DNA of 28,993 nucleotides. Source: an uncultured Eubacteriales bacterium. GTDB lineage: Bacteria; Bacillota; Clostridia; Christensenellales; CAG-138. The position numbers and the translations under genes are program-made. The notes below the pieces were generated by a model that saw nothing but the letters and a program-made list of their open reading frames with translations, ran no database searches and was not told the origin of the DNA. Of the stretch, positions 8,214 through 16,954 are shown piece after piece; within the stretch, counting starts at the first letter, position 1, and every line of letters starts with the position of its first letter. The DNA lies in contig UQGA01000021.1 of NCBI GenBank assembly GCA_900540495.1, positions 1 to 28,993 on the forward strand. The letters run 5' to 3'.

Positions 8214-8849
8214 ATGGGCGGCCTCGCGGTGGTGGATTACGGCGTGGGCAACCTGTTTTCGCTGCTCGCGTCGCTGCGCCACATCGGGTGCGCAGCGACG
8301 GTGACGGGCGACGTGCGCGCGCTGGAAGCGGCCGACGGGGTGATCCTGCCGGGCGTCGGCGCGTTCGGCGACGCGGCGCAGAAGTTGCGCGATACCGGCC
8401 TGTTTTTGCCGTTGCGCGCGCTGGGGCGCGCCGGCAAACCCATCCTCGGCATCTGTCTCGGGATGCAGCTGCTGTTCGAGCGCAGCAGCGAGTTTGGCGA
8501 ACATGAGGGCCTCGGGCTGATCGAGGGCGTGGTGGAACCGCTGCGTCCCGACATCCCGGCAACGTGCAAGGTGCCGGCCATCGGCTGGAACGCGCTGCAC
8601 CTGGTGCGGCCGGCCGATCCGCTGCTTGCGGATTGCCGCGAAGGGGATTGCGTATATTTTGTCCATTCCTACTATGCGAAGCGCTGCGAGGCGAGCCTTG
8701 TGGCCACCGCCGAGTACGGCGGCGCGACCGTGCCGGCGCTCGTGCGCGACGGCAGCGTCGCCGGCGCACAGTTCCACCCGGAGAAGAGCGGGACGGTGGG
8801 GCTGGCCATGCTGCGCGCGTTTGCGGCGTCCTGCGGGATGGGAGGGTGA
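8214..8849 (+). CDS. hisH: Imidazole glycerol phosphate synthase, glutaminase subunit HisH
   Basis: HisH is a class I glutamine amidotransferase that releases ammonia from glutamine and channels it to HisF. The 211-residue protein has the Cys-His-Glu triad: C81 in GICLGMQLLF, and H188 and E190 in AQFHPEKSG. The N-terminal VVDYGVGNL is typical. The start lies two bases after the hisB stop. A much longer open frame extends upstream within hisB but has no support. The partner subunit HisF is encoded two genes downstream. Confidence 0.97.
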   Translation: MGGLAVVDYGVGNLFSLLASLRHIGCAATVTGDVRALEAADGVILPGVGAFGDAAQKLRDTGLFLPLRALGRAGKPILGICLGMQLLFERSSEFGEHEGLGLIEGVVEPLRPDIPATCKVPAIGWNALHLVRPADPLLADCREGDCVYFVHSYYAKRCEASLVATAEYGGATVPALVRDGSVAGAQFHPEKSGTVGLAMLRAFAASCGMGG

Positions 8850-8851
8850 AG

Positions 8852-9577
8852 ATGGAGGTCTATTTTGCCGTGGATGTGCTCGGCGGCAGCGCCGTGCGCC
8901 TGCTGCACGGGGATTATGCGAAAAAGACGGTCTATTATCCCGATGCGGCGGATGCGGCGCGCGCGCTGCTTGGGCAGGGCGCCGGCTGCCTGCACGTGGT
9001 CGATCTGGACGGCGCGCGGGGAGACGGGGCGGACAATTTTGCTGCAATCTCGCGCATCGCTGCGGCGGGCGCGGGGTTTGTGCAGGTCGGCGGCGGCATC
9101 CGCAGCATGGAGCGCATCGCGGCGTATCTGGATGCGGGCGTGGACCGGGTGATTCTCGGCACCGCGGCGGTCAAGGACCCGGCGCTGCTGGACGCGGCTA
9201 TCGCCCGCTACGGCGCGCGCGTCGCCGTGGGCGTGGATGCGCGCGACGGCTGCGTGGCGGTCGAGGGATGGCGCGAGACAAGCGCGCTTGAGGCGGGGGC
9301 GTTCTGCGCGTCGCTCGCCGCGCGCGGCGTATCGTGCGTGATCTATACCGATATTTCGCGCGACGGCGCGCTGCGGGGCGTGAACCTTGAGGCGTATCGC
9401 GCTTTGCTGGAGATCCCGGGCCTTACGGTCATAGCCTCCGGGGGCGTGGCGGGGGCGGACGATCTTTCGGCGCTCGCCGCGCTCGGCGTACACGGGGCGA
9501 TCGTGGGGCGCGCGCTGTATGAGGGGAAGCTGGATGTGGCGGCCGCGCTGCGGGCTGCCGGGAGGGCGGACGCATGA
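8852..9577 (+). CDS. hisA: ProFAR isomerase HisA
   Basis: HisA catalyses the Amadori rearrangement of ProFAR to PRFAR in histidine synthesis. The 241-residue protein is a half-barrel-repeat TIM barrel. Catalytic aspartates are D8 (FAVDVLGG) and D129 (GVDARDG), and phosphate-binding glycines are in QVGGGIRS (78-85) and in ASGGVAGADDL near the end. GGGAGGG upstream is the ribosome binding site. A bifunctional PriA role in tryptophan synthesis cannot be excluded by eye, but low-GC and clostridial relatives are usually monofunctional. It overlaps hisF by 4 nt. Confidence 0.96.
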   Translation: MEVYFAVDVLGGSAVRLLHGDYAKKTVYYPDAADAARALLGQGAGCLHVVDLDGARGDGADNFAAISRIAAAGAGFVQVGGGIRSMERIAAYLDAGVDRVILGTAAVKDPALLDAAIARYGARVAVGVDARDGCVAVEGWRETSALEAGAFCASLAARGVSCVIYTDISRDGALRGVNLEAYRALLEIPGLTVIASGGVAGADDLSALAALGVHGAIVGRALYEGKLDVAAALRAAGRADA

Positions 9578-10359
9578 TTACAAAGCGCATCATTCCGTGT
9601 CTCGACGTGCGCAACGGCCGCGTCGTCAAGGGCGTCAATTTTGAGGGGCTGGCCGATGTCGAGGACCCGGTCGTGCTGGCCCGCTTTTACAACGACAGCG
9701 GAGCGGACGAGCTGGTGTTCTACGACATCACCGCCAGCGCCGAGGGGCGCGCGCTGTTTACCGATGTGCTCGAGCGCGTGGCGCGCGAGGTGTTTATCCC
9801 GCTTACGGTTGGCGGCAGCATCAACACGGTGGACGATTTTGCGCGCGTGCTGCGCTGCGGGGCGGACAAGGTGAGCGTCAACACCGGCGCGATCCGCAAT
9901 CCCGCCGTGATCGGCGAGGCGGCGCGGCGCTACGGCAGCCAGTGCGTCGTGCTGTCCATGGACGTCAAGCGCGAGGACGGACGCTATGCGGTATATGCGC
10001 GCGGCGGCCGGGAACGCACCCCGCTCGATGCGCTCGAATGGGCGGCCTATGCCGAGGGGGAGGGCGCCGGCGAGCTGGTCGTCAACAGCATCGACACCGA
10101 CGGCGTGAAGCGCGGGTTTGACCTGCCGCTGCTCGAGGCCGTGGCCGGGCGCGTGCGCATCCCGGTCGTCGCATCGGGCGGCGCCGGCTGTATGGAGGAT
10201 TTTGCGGCGCTGTTTGCCCGCGTGCCGGGCGTGGATGCGGGTCTGGCCGCCTCCGTGTTCCACTACCGGGAGATCGACATTGCGGCGCTTAAGGATGCGC
10301 TGGCGGCGCGCGGCGTGCCGGTGCGGCGCACGGGAAGGGTGAAAGGAGGAACCGTATGA
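9574..10359 (+). CDS. hisF: Imidazole glycerol phosphate synthase, cyclase subunit HisF
   Basis: HisF combines ammonia from HisH with PRFAR to give imidazole glycerol phosphate and AICAR. The 261-residue TIM-barrel protein begins MITKRIIPCLDVRNGRVVKG, with catalytic D11, and the second catalytic aspartate D130 is in LSMDVKR. NSIDTDGVKRGFD and VASGGAG carry further conserved barrel-end motifs. AICAR made here feeds back into purine synthesis. The start overlaps hisA and the stop overlaps hisIE, each by ATGA. Confidence 0.97.
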   Translation: MITKRIIPCLDVRNGRVVKGVNFEGLADVEDPVVLARFYNDSGADELVFYDITASAEGRALFTDVLERVAREVFIPLTVGGSINTVDDFARVLRCGADKVSVNTGAIRNPAVIGEAARRYGSQCVVLSMDVKREDGRYAVYARGGRERTPLDALEWAAYAEGEGAGELVVNSIDTDGVKRGFDLPLLEAVAGRVRIPVVASGGAGCMEDFAALFARVPGVDAGLAASVFHYREIDIAALKDALAARGVPVRRTGRVKGGTV

Positions 10360-11012
10360 ATCTCGAGGAACTGAAGTTTGATGAAAACGGGCTGATCCCC
10401 GCGGTCGTACAGGATGCGCGCACGCACCGCGTGCTGACGCTGGCGTATATGAACCGCGAGAGCCTGGCCGTCACGCTCCGGGAGGGGCGCACGTGCTTTT
10501 ATTCCCGTTCGCGCCGGACGCTCTGGCGCAAGGGGGAGACCAGCGGCAATGTGCAGCGCGTCGTGCGCGTGACGGCCGATTGCGACGGCGACGCCCTGCT
10601 GGTCGAGGTGGAACCGGCCGGGCCGGCTTGTCATACCGGCGAGGAGAGCTGCTTTTTCCGCCCGCTGGAGGGCGCGCCGGACAGCGGGGCGGCGGAGGCG
10701 CGCTTTTCGCTGGACGGGCTGTACGAGCTGCTGCTCGGCCGCAAGGCGGAGCGGCCCGCAGGCTCGTATACGACGTACCTGTTCGACAAGGGGCGCGAGA
10801 AGATCCTCAAAAAGGTGGGCGAGGAGTGTACCGAGGTCATCATTGGCGCGATGAAGGACAGCCGCGAGGAGACGGTGTTCGAGGTCGCGGATCTGACGTA
10901 TCACGTGCTCGTGCTGCTGGCCGAGATGGGCGTCACGCCCGACGAAGTGCGGGCGGAGCTTGCCAGGCGGCATGTGGTCGATCACAAGGTCAAGCAGGAG
11001 ACGATGCAATGA
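10356..11012 (+). CDS. hisIE: Bifunctional PR-AMP cyclohydrolase / PR-ATP pyrophosphatase HisIE
   Basis: This 218-residue fusion performs steps two and three of histidine synthesis. The N-terminal HisI domain (about 1-105) has SRSRRTLWRKGETSGNVQ (51-68) and zinc cysteines C76, C92 and C99. The C-terminal HisE domain (about 118-215) is an all-helical MazG-like fold with KKVGEECTEVIIGA, whose acidic residues bind magnesium. AAAGGAGG ends shortly before the start. It overlaps hisF and the phosphatase gene by 4 nt each. Confidence 0.97.
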   Translation: MNLEELKFDENGLIPAVVQDARTHRVLTLAYMNRESLAVTLREGRTCFYSRSRRTLWRKGETSGNVQRVVRVTADCDGDALLVEVEPAGPACHTGEESCFFRPLEGAPDSGAAEARFSLDGLYELLLGRKAERPAGSYTTYLFDKGREKILKKVGEECTEVIIGAMKDSREETVFEVADLTYHVLVLLAEMGVTPDEVRAELARRHVVDHKVKQETMQ

Positions 11013-11851
11013 CCGGCCTGCCGGCGCAGACGCTGCACATCCACTCCGACTTTGTGGACGGGGCAGATTCGCTCGGCGCGATGGCGGAAGCCGCGATGCG
11101 CGCCGGTCTGTCCTCCATCGGCTTCTCGGAGCATGGGCATGTCCCGCCGCAGGCGGCTTTTGCGCCTGGGGAGGACGCCTGCTGGCTGACCGGGGCGGAT
11201 ACGCCCCGGTATTTTGCGCAGGCGCGCGCCGTGCAGGCGGCGTTTGCCGGGCGGCTGGAGATCTTCGTGGGGCTGGAACAGGACAGCTATGGCGTTCTGC
11301 CGGCGGAGCCGCTGGCCTACCGGATCGGCTCGGTACACCTGCTGCCGGGAGAAGCGGGGTTGTTCTCCGTGGATGCGGGCCGGGAGACGCTGCTGCGCGA
11401 GATCCGGCGCTCCTTCGGGGGCGATCCGCTGCGCCTTGCCGCGCGTTACTATGCGGATGTGGCGGCGTTTGCCGCCCGTTGCCGCCCGGACATCCTCGGG
11501 CACATCGATCTGATCACCAAGTTTGACGAAAGCGGCGCGCTGTTTGACGAGGCGGGCCGCGCCTACCGGACGCTGGCGCTCGACGCCGTGGACGCGGCGG
11601 TGGACGCGGGCTGCATCATCGAGATCAACACCGGCGCCATCGCCCGCGGGTATCGCAAAACGCCGTATCCACGCCGCTTTCTGCTCGAGCGCGTGCGGGC
11701 GCGCGGCGGCCGCATCGTCCTCTCGAGCGACGCGCACAGCGCGGCCGGCGTCGCCTGCGGGCTGGCCGAGGCCGCGGAACTGGCGCGCAGCGTCGGCTTT
11801 GCCGAATACCAGCTTCTTACGCGGGACGGCTTCGTACCCGCCCCGCTGTAA
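11009..11851 (+). CDS. hisJ: Histidinol-phosphatase, PHP family
   Basis: The protein (280 residues) belongs to the PHP metallophosphoesterase superfamily and is assigned the removal of phosphate from histidinol phosphate. Metal-binding motifs are H10-x-H12 (TLHIHSDF), H42 and H44 (SEHGH), GLEQDSY, GSVHLL, GHIDLI, and a terminal SSDAHSA. It is last in the his operon, overlapping hisIE by ATGA. The window has no other histidinol phosphatase and HisB lacks that domain, so this gene completes the pathway. Specificity is inferred from family and position. Confidence 0.94.
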   Translation: MTGLPAQTLHIHSDFVDGADSLGAMAEAAMRAGLSSIGFSEHGHVPPQAAFAPGEDACWLTGADTPRYFAQARAVQAAFAGRLEIFVGLEQDSYGVLPAEPLAYRIGSVHLLPGEAGLFSVDAGRETLLREIRRSFGGDPLRLAARYYADVAAFAARCRPDILGHIDLITKFDESGALFDEAGRAYRTLALDAVDAAVDAGCIIEINTGAIARGYRKTPYPRRFLLERVRARGGRIVLSSDAHSAAGVACGLAEAAELARSVGFAEYQLLTRDGFVPAPL

Positions 11852-11852
11852 T

Positions 11853-11887
11853 CGCTGCGCCGCCCGTGCCAGGAAGAGCGCGCAGCG
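11853..11887 (+). terminator. Possible weak terminator hairpin after the his operon
   Basis: CGCTGCGC (11853-11860) pairs with GCGCAGCG (11880-11887) right behind the hisJ stop, with a loop of 19 nt. There is no T run, so it may be a stabilising 3' hairpin or a Rho-dependent end rather than a true intrinsic terminator. Confidence 0.35.
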
Positions 11888-11910
11888 CCGGAAAAATGGG
11901 GGCGGAAGCG

Positions 11911-11938
11911 TTGCAAACAGCCCTCAATCTGCTATAAT
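11911..11938 (+). promoter_or_regulatory. Promoter of the trkA-trkH-ridA operon
   Basis: TTGCAA (11911-11916) and a perfect TATAAT (11933-11938) are separated by 16 nt, and TGC directly precedes the -10 as an extended -10. Transcription would start near 11945, about 34 nt before trkA. Confidence 0.85.
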
Positions 11939-11978
11939 AGACAATAAGCCCCAACCTGTTTCAATTTGAGGAGGACGC

Positions 11979-13343
11979 ATGCGGATCTTTATCGTCGGCT
12001 GTGGCAAGATCGGGCAGACGCTTGCCCGTGAGCTTGTCGCCGAAGCGCACGACGTTACGGTGGTCGACACGGACGAACAGGTGCTGGCCAACATCGCCAA
12101 CACGCTCGATGTGATCTGTTTTACCGGCAACGGCGCATCCTTTCTCGCCCTGCGCGACGCGGGGGCGGAAAGCGCGGATCTGGTCGTCGCCGTCACGGAA
12201 AGCGACGAGGTCAACATGCTCTGCTGCCTGACGGCGCACAAGCTCGGCGCAAAACACACGGTCGCGCGCGTGCGAAACCCGGAGTATTTCGATCAACTCT
12301 ATTTTCTCAAGGAAGATCTCGGCCTGTCCATGGTCATCAACCCGGAGCTTACCGCCGCGCAGGAGATTGCGCGCATCCTGCGCATCCCGTCGGCGGCGCG
12401 CGTGGAACTGTTCGCCAAGGGGCGGGCGGAGCTGGTCAGCTTTCGCCTGCCGCCGGAGAGCCCTATCCTCGGCATTCCGCTCTCGCAGCTTCCGCAGAAG
12501 CTGGGCGTGCGCGTGCTGTTCTGCGCGGTGGACCGCGCAGGGGAGGTCTCCATCCCGGACGGCGCGTTCCGGCTCTGCGCGGGCGACCGCGTCTATCTGA
12601 CCGGCGCGACGGAGGAGATTGGCGAAGCGTTCCGGCGCATGGGCATGGTCTCCTCGCGCGTGCGCGACGTGATCATAGCCGGCGGCGGCCGGATCACCTA
12701 CTATCTTGCCAACAGCCTGACCAAGGCGGGCATGCGCGTCAAGATTGTCGAGCGCAACGAAGCGCGCGCGGAGGAGCTGGGGTCCCTGCTACCCCGCTGT
12801 ACCGTGCTGTGCGGCAGCATGGCGGACCACGAATTGCTGCTCGAGGAGGGGCTCGCCAGCGCGGACGCGTTTGTGGCGCTCACGGGGCTGGACGAGGGCA
12901 ACATCCTCGCGGCCATGTACGCCGCTTCGAGCGGCGCGCGCAAGGTCATCGCCAAGGTCAACAACAGGAACCTGACCCGCCTGGTGCAGGACAGCAGCCT
13001 GGAGAGCGCCATCTCGCCCCGCGAGATCACGGCCAACCGGATCGTGGCGTACGTGCGCTCGGTCAACGCCTCGCTGGAGAGCAGCAATGTGGAATCGCTG
13101 TTCCAGATCGTGGGCGGCAAGGTGGAGGTGCTGGAGTTTCGCGCCGGGCGCGAGGGCGCGTACCTGCGCGTACCGTTCAAGGACCTGCGGCTCAGGCCGG
13201 GCATCCTGATCGCCTGTCTCGTGCGCAACGGCAAGGCGATCATCCCCGGCGGCACGGACCGGATCGAGCCGCGCGACGGCGTACTCGTGGTCACGCGGGA
13301 CCATCGCCTGACCGCGCTGGAGGATATTCTTGCCGAGGAGTAG
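11979..13343 (+). CDS. trkA: Trk potassium uptake regulatory subunit TrkA
   Basis: TrkA is the cytoplasmic NAD(H)-binding gating ring of the Trk potassium channel. The 454-residue length equals the classical form with two RCK halves. The first Rossmann motif is GCGKIG (7-12) and the second is IAGGGRITYYLA near residue 231. An RCK_C domain follows each, around 140-220 and 365-450. TGAGGAGGA sits just before the ATG. trkH, encoding the membrane partner, begins 40 nt downstream on the same strand. Confidence 0.95.
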   Translation: MRIFIVGCGKIGQTLARELVAEAHDVTVVDTDEQVLANIANTLDVICFTGNGASFLALRDAGAESADLVVAVTESDEVNMLCCLTAHKLGAKHTVARVRNPEYFDQLYFLKEDLGLSMVINPELTAAQEIARILRIPSAARVELFAKGRAELVSFRLPPESPILGIPLSQLPQKLGVRVLFCAVDRAGEVSIPDGAFRLCAGDRVYLTGATEEIGEAFRRMGMVSSRVRDVIIAGGGRITYYLANSLTKAGMRVKIVERNEARAEELGSLLPRCTVLCGSMADHELLLEEGLASADAFVALTGLDEGNILAAMYAASSGARKVIAKVNNRNLTRLVQDSSLESAISPREITANRIVAYVRSVNASLESSNVESLFQIVGGKVEVLEFRAGREGAYLRVPFKDLRLRPGILIACLVRNGKAIIPGGTDRIEPRDGVLVVTRDHRLTALEDILAEE

Positions 13344-13382
13344 CGCCCCGCCTGCCGGTGCGGCGCGAGAAAGGTCGAAGAC

Positions 13383-14831
13383 GTGAACAAACGGATGATC
13401 CTATACCTGCTGGGCAGGATTCTGACGGTGGAAGCCGTCCTCATGGCGCCGTCGGCGGCGATGGCCGCGGTCTATGGGGAGGGCGACCTGTTCGCTTTTT
13501 TGATCACGATGGCGCTGCTGGTGGCGGTGGGGCTCCCGTTTTCGCTGCGCAAGCCGGCCGACAGCGCGATCTATGCGCGCGAAGGCATGGTGACGGTGGC
13601 GCTCGCGTGGGTGTTCATGAGCGCGTTCGGCGCGCTGCCGCTGGTCATCTCCGGGGCCATCCCGTCGTATGTGGACGCGCTGTTTGAAATCGCCTCCGGG
13701 TTTACGACCACCGGGGCGTCGATCCTGTCGGAGGTGGAGTCGCTGCCGAGCGGCGTGCTGTTCTGGCGCAGCTTTTCGCACTGGGTGGGCGGCATGGGCG
13801 TGCTCGTGTTCGTTATGGCGGTGCTGCCCATGTCGGAAGACCGGTCGATGGTGCTCATGCGCGCCGAGGTGCCGGGGCCGACGGCGAGCAAGCTCGTGCC
13901 CCGCATGCGCACGACCGCCAAGATTCTTTACGGGACGTATTCGGCCATGACGGTCGTGCTGATCGTGCTGCTGCTGCTGGGCGGCATGCCTGCGTTTGAC
14001 GCGGTTTGCACCGCCATGGGCACGGCCGGCACGGGCGGTTTCTGCGTGCGCAATATCGGCATTGCGTATTACGACAGCGCGTACATCGATGTGGTGCTGT
14101 CCGTGTTCATGCTGCTGTTTTCCATCAACTTCAACCTGTACTACCTCATCCTGATCCGCCGCGTGCGGGAAGCGGTGCGCAGCGAGGAATTGCGCTGGTT
14201 CCTCGGCGTGGTGGCCTGTGCTACCGTGGTGATCACGCTGTGCATCCTGCCGCAGTACGGGCAGGTGGGGCAGTCGCTCCGGTACGCGTTTTTCCAGGTC
14301 AGCTCCATCATCTCGACCACCGGCTTTGCTACGGCCGACTTTGCGCTCTGGCCCGTGCTGGCGCAGGAGGTGCTGCTCGTGCTCATGTTCATCGGCGCGT
14401 GCGCGGGCTCGACCGGCGGCGGCATCAAGGCGTCGCGGTTTGCCATCGCATGCAAATCGTTCGGCGCGGAGATCCACCACGTGCTGCATCCGCGCGCGGT
14501 CACGGTCGTCCGGCTTGACGGCAAGGCGGTGGAGAAGGAGACGATCACCGGCACGCGCAACTACATCATCGGCAGCCTGCTCATCCTGACGCTGGTGACG
14601 CTGCTCATCGCGGTGGACGGGTTCGATTTCACCACCAATTTTTCCGCTACGCTGGCGTGCTTTAGCAACATCGGACCGGGCCTTGCCCAGGTGGGTCCGA
14701 TGAGCAATTTCGGCGCATATTCGCCTTTTTCCAAGATACTGCTCACCATAACCATGCTGACCGGCCGTCTCGAGGTGTTCCCCATCGTGCTGATGCTCTC
14801 ACCGCGCACATGGCGGCGCAGCGGCAACTGA
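13383..14831 (+). CDS. trkH: Trk potassium uptake membrane subunit TrkH
   Basis: TrkH is the potassium-conducting membrane subunit, with four M1-P-M2 repeats. All four filter loops can be seen: TTTGAS (108-113), TAGTGGF (214-220), STTGF (311-315) and SNIGPG (428-433). The length of 482 residues is normal, and the sequence is largely hydrophobic. The start is a GTG with GAAAGG about eight bases upstream; an ATG four codons in is a weaker alternative. It pairs with trkA upstream. Confidence 0.95.
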   Translation: MNKRMILYLLGRILTVEAVLMAPSAAMAAVYGEGDLFAFLITMALLVAVGLPFSLRKPADSAIYAREGMVTVALAWVFMSAFGALPLVISGAIPSYVDALFEIASGFTTTGASILSEVESLPSGVLFWRSFSHWVGGMGVLVFVMAVLPMSEDRSMVLMRAEVPGPTASKLVPRMRTTAKILYGTYSAMTVVLIVLLLLGGMPAFDAVCTAMGTAGTGGFCVRNIGIAYYDSAYIDVVLSVFMLLFSINFNLYYLILIRRVREAVRSEELRWFLGVVACATVVITLCILPQYGQVGQSLRYAFFQVSSIISTTGFATADFALWPVLAQEVLLVLMFIGACAGSTGGGIKASRFAIACKSFGAEIHHVLHPRAVTVVRLDGKAVEKETITGTRNYIIGSLLILTLVTLLIAVDGFDFTTNFSATLACFSNIGPGLAQVGPMSNFGAYSPFSKILLTITMLTGRLEVFPIVLMLSPRTWRRSGN

Positions 14832-14876
14832 TGGCACCAGGCAGGAAAACCACAACGGCAAGGAGGAAGAACCGAC

Positions 14877-15257
14877 ATGAACAAGACCATCGTCAGCACC
14901 GACCGTGCGCCCGCAGCGATCGGCCCGTATTCGCAGGGCGTGCGCGTGGGCAACCTGTACTTCTTTTCCGGCATGATCCCGATCGACCCGGCGACGGGCG
15001 TGCTCGTGGGCGCCGATGCGCCGGCGCAGGCGGCGCAGGTGTGCCGCAACATTCGCGCGCTGCTTGCCTCGCAGGGACTTGCGCCGGAAAACATCGTCAA
15101 GACCACGGTGTTTTTGACGGATCTTTCCGCCTTTGCCGCAGTCAACGCCGTGTATGCGGAGCTGTTTGAGAGCGAGCCGCCGGCGCGCTCGTGCGTCGAG
15201 GTCTCGGCGCTGCCCAAGGGCGCGCTCGTGGAGATCGAGTGTATCGCCGCCGTCTGA
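14877..15257 (+). CDS. ridA: RidA family reactive intermediate/imine deaminase
   Basis: The 126-residue protein matches the Rid/YjgF/YER057c family at full length. RidA hydrolyses 2-aminoacrylate and related enamines released by PLP enzymes, protecting them from damage. Typical motifs are APAAIGPYSQGVRVGNLYFF (12-31), FSGMIPIDPATG, VKTTVFLTDLSAFAAVN, and the C-terminal PPARSCVEVSALPKGALVEIE, where the Arg contacts the substrate carboxylate. AAGGAGGAAG precedes the ATG. It follows trkH by 45 nt and probably shares its transcript. No metabolic link to potassium uptake is evident. Confidence 0.94.
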   Translation: MNKTIVSTDRAPAAIGPYSQGVRVGNLYFFSGMIPIDPATGVLVGADAPAQAAQVCRNIRALLASQGLAPENIVKTTVFLTDLSAFAAVNAVYAELFESEPPARSCVEVSALPKGALVEIECIAAV

Positions 15258-15282
15258 AGGCTTTTTTGACGGGCGAACGGGC

Positions 15283-15310
15283 GACGGCAAGCCCCCCGCC
15301 GTCAACTTTT
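15283..15310 (+). terminator. Probable terminator after ridA
   Basis: GACGGC (15283-15288) pairs with GCCGTC (15298-15303) around a 9-nt loop, followed after AAC by TTTT (15307-15310). The stem is short but GC-only apart from one pair, and it lies 25 nt past the ridA stop. Confidence 0.5.
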
Positions 15311-15644
15311 CCCGGTTAGCGGCCGTTGCGCCGCTTTGTGGCAAAAACGGGCGCCCCGCGCACAAAAATGTCGCGGAAATGACGAACTGATGTAATGTTT
15401 CTTTAACAATTTCGGGGTAAGATAAAAACAACCGGAGCGGGCGCCGTATCAGCGGCGTGCAAAACGCCGCAAATCTTGCGGCCCCCCGCAGACACCACCC
15501 CCTTTATCCCCTTCGTATGGCGGCCCGTTCCGGGGATCGAAAGATCGGCCCACATGCCGGTCTCCCGTCCTTGCCGGCGCGTTTGCCGGCCACCGGATCT
15601 TTCCCGGCAACCCTGCCGGCAGTATATAAAAGAGGTGCAGCAAT
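15311..15644. other. Intergenic region before the epimerase gene
   Basis: No gene was found. It contains a short AT-rich stretch at about 15385-15430 that may hold a weak promoter (TAAGAT at 15418-15423, no good -35). A 6-bp hairpin, CGGCGT with ACGCCG, lies near 15452-15470, followed by several GCCGGC-centred short dyads around 15570-15620. GAGGTG at about 15632 is the ribosome binding site of the next gene. The repeated dyads could fold the leader, but no known riboswitch was recognised. Confidence 0.5.
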
Positions 15645-16685
15645 ATGAAACGGATGTTCATCATCACCGGCGTTGGCGGGCACGTCGGCAACAACATTGC
15701 AAGGCTGCTGCTGGAACGCGGCGAGCAGGTGCGCGGCCTTGCGCGTGAAAACGAGGATGTCACCATGCTCTACGGCACGGACATCTCCATCGTCCGGGGC
15801 GACGTGCGGCGTCCCGAAACGCTGGAACCGCTGTTCTACGGCGTGGACGCGGACTGCGACGTGATCTTCATTCATACGGCGGGGCTCATCAACATCGGCT
15901 CGCACAACCTCAAGCAGGTGGAGGAGGTCAACGTGGGCGGCACGCGGAACGTCATCGACCTTTGCTGCAGGCATCGGGTCAAAAAGCTGGCGTACATCAG
16001 CTCCGTACACGCCATCCCGGAACAGCCCAAGGGCGTGACCATGACGGAGGTCAGCTCCTTCTCGCCGGACAGCGTGGAGGGCGCCTACGCCAAATCCAAG
16101 GCGGCGGCCACGCAGCTCGTGCTCGACGCGGCGAAGGAGGGGCTGGATGTGACGGTCGTGCATCCGTCGGGCATCATCGGCCCGGACGATTACGGCAAGG
16201 GGCATATGACGCAGATGATCGAGAGCTATCTCAACGGGAGCCTGACCGCCTGCGTGGAGGGCGGCTATGACTTTGTGGACGTGCGCGATGTGGCCGAGGG
16301 TACGATCGAGGCGGCGGAACACGGCCGCAGCGGCGAATGCTATATCCTTTCCGGCCAGTATGTACGCGTATCCGACCTGCTCAACCGCCTGCACGAGATC
16401 ACCGGTCGCCGGGCGGTTTCCACCGTGCTGCCGATGTGGTTTGCGCGGCTGACCGCGCCGCTTGCGGAACTGTTTTACCGCATCCGGGGCGAAGCGCCGC
16501 TGTATACGCGCTATTCGCTCTTCACGCTTACCTCCAACGCCGCGTTCTCCTGCGCCAAGGCGAGGCGCGATCTGGGGTATCACGTGCGCGACCTCAACGC
16601 CACGCTGCGCGACACCGTGCTGTCGCTCGCGCGGCAAGGCCGCGTCAAGCGCAAGAAGATCCCGGCCATGATGCTGGTAAAATAG
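15645..16685 (+). CDS. NAD-dependent epimerase/dehydratase, extended SDR family
   Basis: This 346-residue extended short-chain dehydrogenase/reductase has the Rossmann glycine motif GVGGHVG (9-15), the catalytic pair Y148 and K152 (YAKSK), an upstream Ser in YISSVHA (117-123), and VVHPSGIIGPDDYG typical of the substrate side. It resembles dihydroflavonol-4-reductase/HpnA-like members and nucleotide-sugar epimerases. Substrate cannot be assigned. It stands alone between its leader and a strong terminator, although the polysaccharide operon starts directly downstream, so a nucleotide-sugar role is possible but not shown. Confidence 0.88.
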   Translation: MKRMFIITGVGGHVGNNIARLLLERGEQVRGLARENEDVTMLYGTDISIVRGDVRRPETLEPLFYGVDADCDVIFIHTAGLINIGSHNLKQVEEVNVGGTRNVIDLCCRHRVKKLAYISSVHAIPEQPKGVTMTEVSSFSPDSVEGAYAKSKAAATQLVLDAAKEGLDVTVVHPSGIIGPDDYGKGHMTQMIESYLNGSLTACVEGGYDFVDVRDVAEGTIEAAEHGRSGECYILSGQYVRVSDLLNRLHEITGRRAVSTVLPMWFARLTAPLAELFYRIRGEAPLYTRYSLFTLTSNAAFSCAKARRDLGYHVRDLNATLRDTVLSLARQGRVKRKKIPAMMLVK

Positions 16686-16779
16686 GCGACCCCGCCGGGG
16701 ATGTGCCGCCGCTTCCCGGCGGACGTTTCCCGAAGGGGAAGCGGAGGGGAAGGAGCGCCCTCACGAAAAAATGGCATGC

Positions 16780-16817
16780 AAAAAATGGGGACGAGCGCCT
16801 GCTCGTTCCCGTTTTTT
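16780..16817. terminator. Strong bidirectional terminator after the epimerase gene
   Basis: AAAAAATGGGGACGAGC (16780-16796) pairs with GCTCGTTCCCGTTTTTT (16801-16817) around a 4-nt GCCT loop. All 17 positions pair, two as G-T wobbles. The A6/T6 ends give a T tract on both strands. It separates the epimerase gene from the polysaccharide operon. Confidence 0.92.
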
Positions 16818-16894
16818 ATGCGACGCCCCGTGCAGGGCCGCTCCCCTTGCCGGGAAGCGGCCGGACGGATTTGTGCAGACGAGAGGCGCGGGGA

Positions 16895-16923
16895 ATGACA
16901 GACGGCGCGCGCTGTGCTATACT
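16895..16923 (+). promoter_or_regulatory. Promoter of the polysaccharide operon
   Basis: ATGACA (16895-16900) and TATACT (16918-16923) are 17 nt apart, and TGC before the -10 gives an extended -10. Transcription would start near 16930, about 25 nt before the short GT2 open frame. Confidence 0.8.
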
Positions 16924-16954
16924 GAGAAAAATGACGGTAAGGAGAGGGGCAGGC

